Shown piece by piece: positions 6,178-7,318 of a stretch of DNA of 7,318 nt. Source of the DNA: Mucilaginibacter sp. (GTDB lineage Bacteria > Bacteroidota > Bacteroidia > Sphingobacteriales > Sphingobacteriaceae); NCBI GenBank assembly GCA_014376655.1, contig JACMRC010000009.1, positions 1-7,318 on the forward strand, in the 5' to 3' direction. The notes below the pieces were generated by a model that saw only the letters and a program-made list of their open reading frames with translations, was not told the origin of the DNA and made no database searches. Made by a program: the position numbers and the translations under genes. Positions within the stretch are counted from its first letter, which is position 1. Every line of letters begins with the position of its first letter.

Positions 6178-6734
6178 TGTACTATTCCTTTCCTTGATAA
6201 AATCTCGCTAAGCTTTCTTTTAGCTCTTAAAAATTGTGTTCTTGATGTGTTTTCTGTAATGCTTAATATTTGTCCTATCTCTTCGTGGTCGTAACCCTCT
6301 ATCAGGTATAATGATATCACCTGTTTATAGCCTTCGGGCAGTTCCTCCATAGCCTTTTTTACCAGGCTAACTTTGTATTGTATCTCTTCGTCATCATCAC
6401 CCTCCTCGTCAATTATATTATCAACATCATCGCCGAGTTCAACCAGCTCCACTTTGCGTTTGCGCAGCAGGTTTATTGATCGGCTTACCACTATCTGTTT
6501 CAGCCATAAACCAAAAGTGGTTTCCTGCCTAAAATCATGGATCCGTTTAAACGCATCTAAAAAAGCTTCCTGTAAAACATCCTCGGCTTCGCCCACGTTC
6601 CCCACTATCCTAAAGGCGACGTTCAACATCGCTTTAGAATACAATTTATACAACTCATAACAGGCCTTTTTACTGCCTTGCTTACATTCAACTACTAAGT
6701 TGTAATGCTTGTCTATGAATAAGGTGGCTTCCAA
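6174..6734 (-). CDS. ECF-type RNA polymerase sigma factor
   Basis: The 186-residue protein has sigma-70 region 2 (about 14-92, core GEAEDVLQEAFLDAFKRIHDF at 48-68, with the Trp-containing FGLWLKQIVVSRSINLLRK segment). It also has region 4 (about 128-182, LPEGYKQVISLYLIEGYDHEEIGQILSITENTSRTQFLRAKRKL, a helix-turn-helix for the -35 element). Regions 1 and 3 are missing, as in ECF factors. The linker is strikingly acidic (about 96-117). The start appears to be TTG (6734-6732): an in-frame stop lies nine codons upstream, no ATG or GTG intervenes, and the next Met is residue 36, inside region 2. It leads the operon and overlaps the anti-sigma gene by 4 nt. Its regulon is unknown; autoregulation is likely by analogy. 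Confidence 0.92.
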   Translation of the reverse strand: MEATLFIDKHYNLVVECKQGSKKACYELYKLYSKAMLNVAFRIVGNVGEAEDVLQEAFLDAFKRIHDFRQETTFGLWLKQIVVSRSINLLRKRKVELVELGDDVDNIIDEEGDDDEEIQYKVSLVKKAMEELPEGYKQVISLYLIEGYDHEEIGQILSITENTSRTQFLRAKRKLSEILSRKGIVQ

Positions 6735-6781
6735 GTTTTCTTTACAGCTTTCGGGTTATATGACAACGCTAATTTTCAAAC

Positions 6782-6803
6782 GTTGCACAATTGTGAAACA
6801 ATT
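6782..6803. promoter_or_regulatory. Overlapping dyads upstream of the sigma factor; candidate operator
   Basis: GTTGCACAATTGTGAAAC (6782-6799) is palindromic with one mismatched pair out of nine, around a perfect 10-bp core (6786-6795). AATTGT-GAA-ACAATT (6789-6803) is a second, perfect 6-bp dyad sharing the same DNA. ACAATT occurs at 6787 and 6798, one helical turn apart. The block lies 48-69 bp upstream of the sigma start codon. It abuts a weak minus-strand -7 candidate, AACGTTTG (6784-6777), one base off TAnnTTTG. No convincing -33 partner at normal spacing is seen. Confidence 0.4.
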
Positions 6804-6880
6804 ATGAAAATAATATGAATTTAAGGTATTTATACTGGAAGATAGTGGTTTAGGTAGAGATTAATTGTTGAATAGATTTT

Positions 6881-6898
6881 AAAAGGAGGTGGGGGGGG
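6881..6898 (+). other. Perfect Shine-Dalgarno-like sequence running into a poly-G tract, no gene attached
   Basis: AAAAGGAGGT (6881-6890) followed by eight G (6891-6898) lies in the gap between the sigma gene and the NadR-like gene. The sequence AAGGAGGTG is fully complementary to the 3' end of 16S rRNA, but no ATG or sizeable reading frame follows. The frame from the overlapping GTG ends after nine codons. On the opposite strand it resembles the 16S tail itself. Its role is unknown. Confidence 0.5.
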
Positions 6899-6915
6899 AT
6901 ATTAATAATTTTAAT

Positions 6916-7001
6916 TAGGGCGTTGCCTTCGGCCCGGGCTCTACGCTCATACTACACAAGGCCTTAATCACAGGCCGGTATCCGCTTCGATCACTAACGC
7001 G
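6916..7001. repeat. Possible interspersed intergenic repeat abutting the NadR-like gene
   Basis: A GC-rich block starts abruptly after AT-rich DNA with TAGGGCGTTGCC and runs through small GC dyads (CCCGGG at 6933-6938; GGCCT/AGGCC stem at 6960-6976). It ends in ATCACTAACGCG (6990-7001). From memory, GGGCGTT...CTAACGC blocks recur between genes in Sphingobacteriaceae, but a single window cannot show this. The right end includes the stop codon (6994-6996) and last codons of the NadR-like gene. Confidence 0.35.
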
Positions 7002-7318
7002 GGTCTTCGTTCAGGAATTTATCTATCGCCGCCACCGCACTATCGTACCTATCCTGCCCTATGCCGCTAATCAGCACATAGTTGGCGTTCAAATCATTTA
7101 ACTCTTTATACCATACATCCATAAAATGCTCGCGCTTATGGGGGAAATCGCGCAGGGGGTCTTCTTGCCAGGGCATGTCTATGTTTAGTAAAAGGTAAAG
7201 GTCGTATTGGCTTTTGGGTAGTTCGTCCAAAACAACTTGTGGCGATTTGCCAAATATCTCATCGCTCCAGATCTTAACGGTGATGAACGTAGTATCACAG
7301 ATGAGTATTTTATTGGCC
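6994..7318 (-). CDS. NadR-type nicotinamide riboside kinase / AAA ATPase, C-terminal part (5' end outside the window)
   Basis: The minus-strand frame is open from the right edge (first whole codon at 7317) to a TAG at 6996-6994, giving 107 C-terminal residues. The order of features fits the P-loop kinase half of NadR: CDTTFITVKIW (like the IDTDFVTT segment of NadR), then YDLYLLLNIDMPWQEDPLRD (hydrophobic strand, PW, then a G/PLR lid motif), then KREHF. Next come a helix and a beta strand (YVLISG) and a final YDSAVAAIDKFL helix. Such kinases phosphorylate nicotinamide riboside to NMN in NAD salvage, often beside a PnuC transporter. The Walker A motif would be upstream, outside the window. No internal ATG precedes the edge, so the real start is outside. 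Annotation as a generic ATP-binding protein is the safe alternative. Confidence 0.75.
   Translation of the reverse strand, partial: ANKILICDTTFITVKIWSDEIFGKSPQVVLDELPKSQYDLYLLLNIDMPWQEDPLRDFPHKREHFMDVWYKELNDLNANYVLISGIGQDRYDSAVAAIDKFLNEDPR

Noticed and set aside
6373..6660. Ser-rich plus-strand open frame inside the sigma gene
   Set aside because: Its Ser runs are simply the complement of the sigma factor's acidic linker codons; a shadow.
1..7318. CRISPR array, tRNA, rRNA, insertion sequence or prophage genes
   Set aside because: No spaced identical repeats, no tRNA-like cloverleaf with a TTCGAnnC arm in the gaps, and no transposase or phage motifs were seen.

Overview
The window looks like a chromosomal segment of a Bacteroidota bacterium, most likely family Sphingobacteriaceae (Mucilaginibacter/Pedobacter type). 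The reasons are TAnnTTTG-type -7 promoter boxes, A-rich or absent Shine-Dalgarno sequences, the protein styles (a Bacteroidota-like DapF, a Do-family protease with Q/G-rich loops, an ECF sigma factor with a one-helix anti-sigma partner) and hairpin-rich intergenic repeats. The genus is inferred from memory of such genomes, not from a search.

Layout. 1-129 (+): 3' end of an unrecognised AT-rich gene. 134-919 (-): dapF, diaminopimelate epimerase, with a GTG start. 920-1108: divergent control region with a 14-bp perfect palindrome, a 10-bp-phased direct repeat and a good TAnnTTTG promoter for the next gene. 1109-2671 (+): HtrA/DegP-type envelope serine protease, closed by a strong intrinsic terminator (2695-2720). 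2751-2884: compound inverted-repeat (REP/BIME-like) element. 2948-4135 (+): RlmI-like 23S rRNA cytosine methyltransferase whose promoter box lies 5 nt before the ATG, implying a leaderless or nearly leaderless mRNA. 4141-4249: mirrored heptamer repeats around a terminator hairpin between convergent genes.

4257-6734 (-) is a tightly packed three-gene operon read right to left: an ECF sigma factor (TTG start), a single-pass anti-sigma-like protein (4-nt ATGA overlap), and a secreted protein with a Pro-rich segment, a coiled coil and about ten Tyr-Gly beta repeats (about 20-nt overlap). Overlapping dyads lie 48-69 bp upstream of the sigma start codon. 6735-6993 also holds a Shine-Dalgarno-like/poly-G tract and a second repeat-like element that reaches the stop codon of a NadR-type kinase gene (6994 to the right edge, -, 5' end missing).

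Functionally, dapF supplies meso-DAP for peptidoglycan and lysine, HtrA handles envelope protein quality control, and the sigma/anti-sigma/beta-repeat operon looks like a self-contained envelope-sensing regulatory unit. A link between HtrA and the sigma system is possible only by analogy with DegS-RseA. The genes are mostly ordinary. The regulatory and repeat structure, the expanded HtrA sensor loop and the three-gene envelope operon are what deserve a second look.
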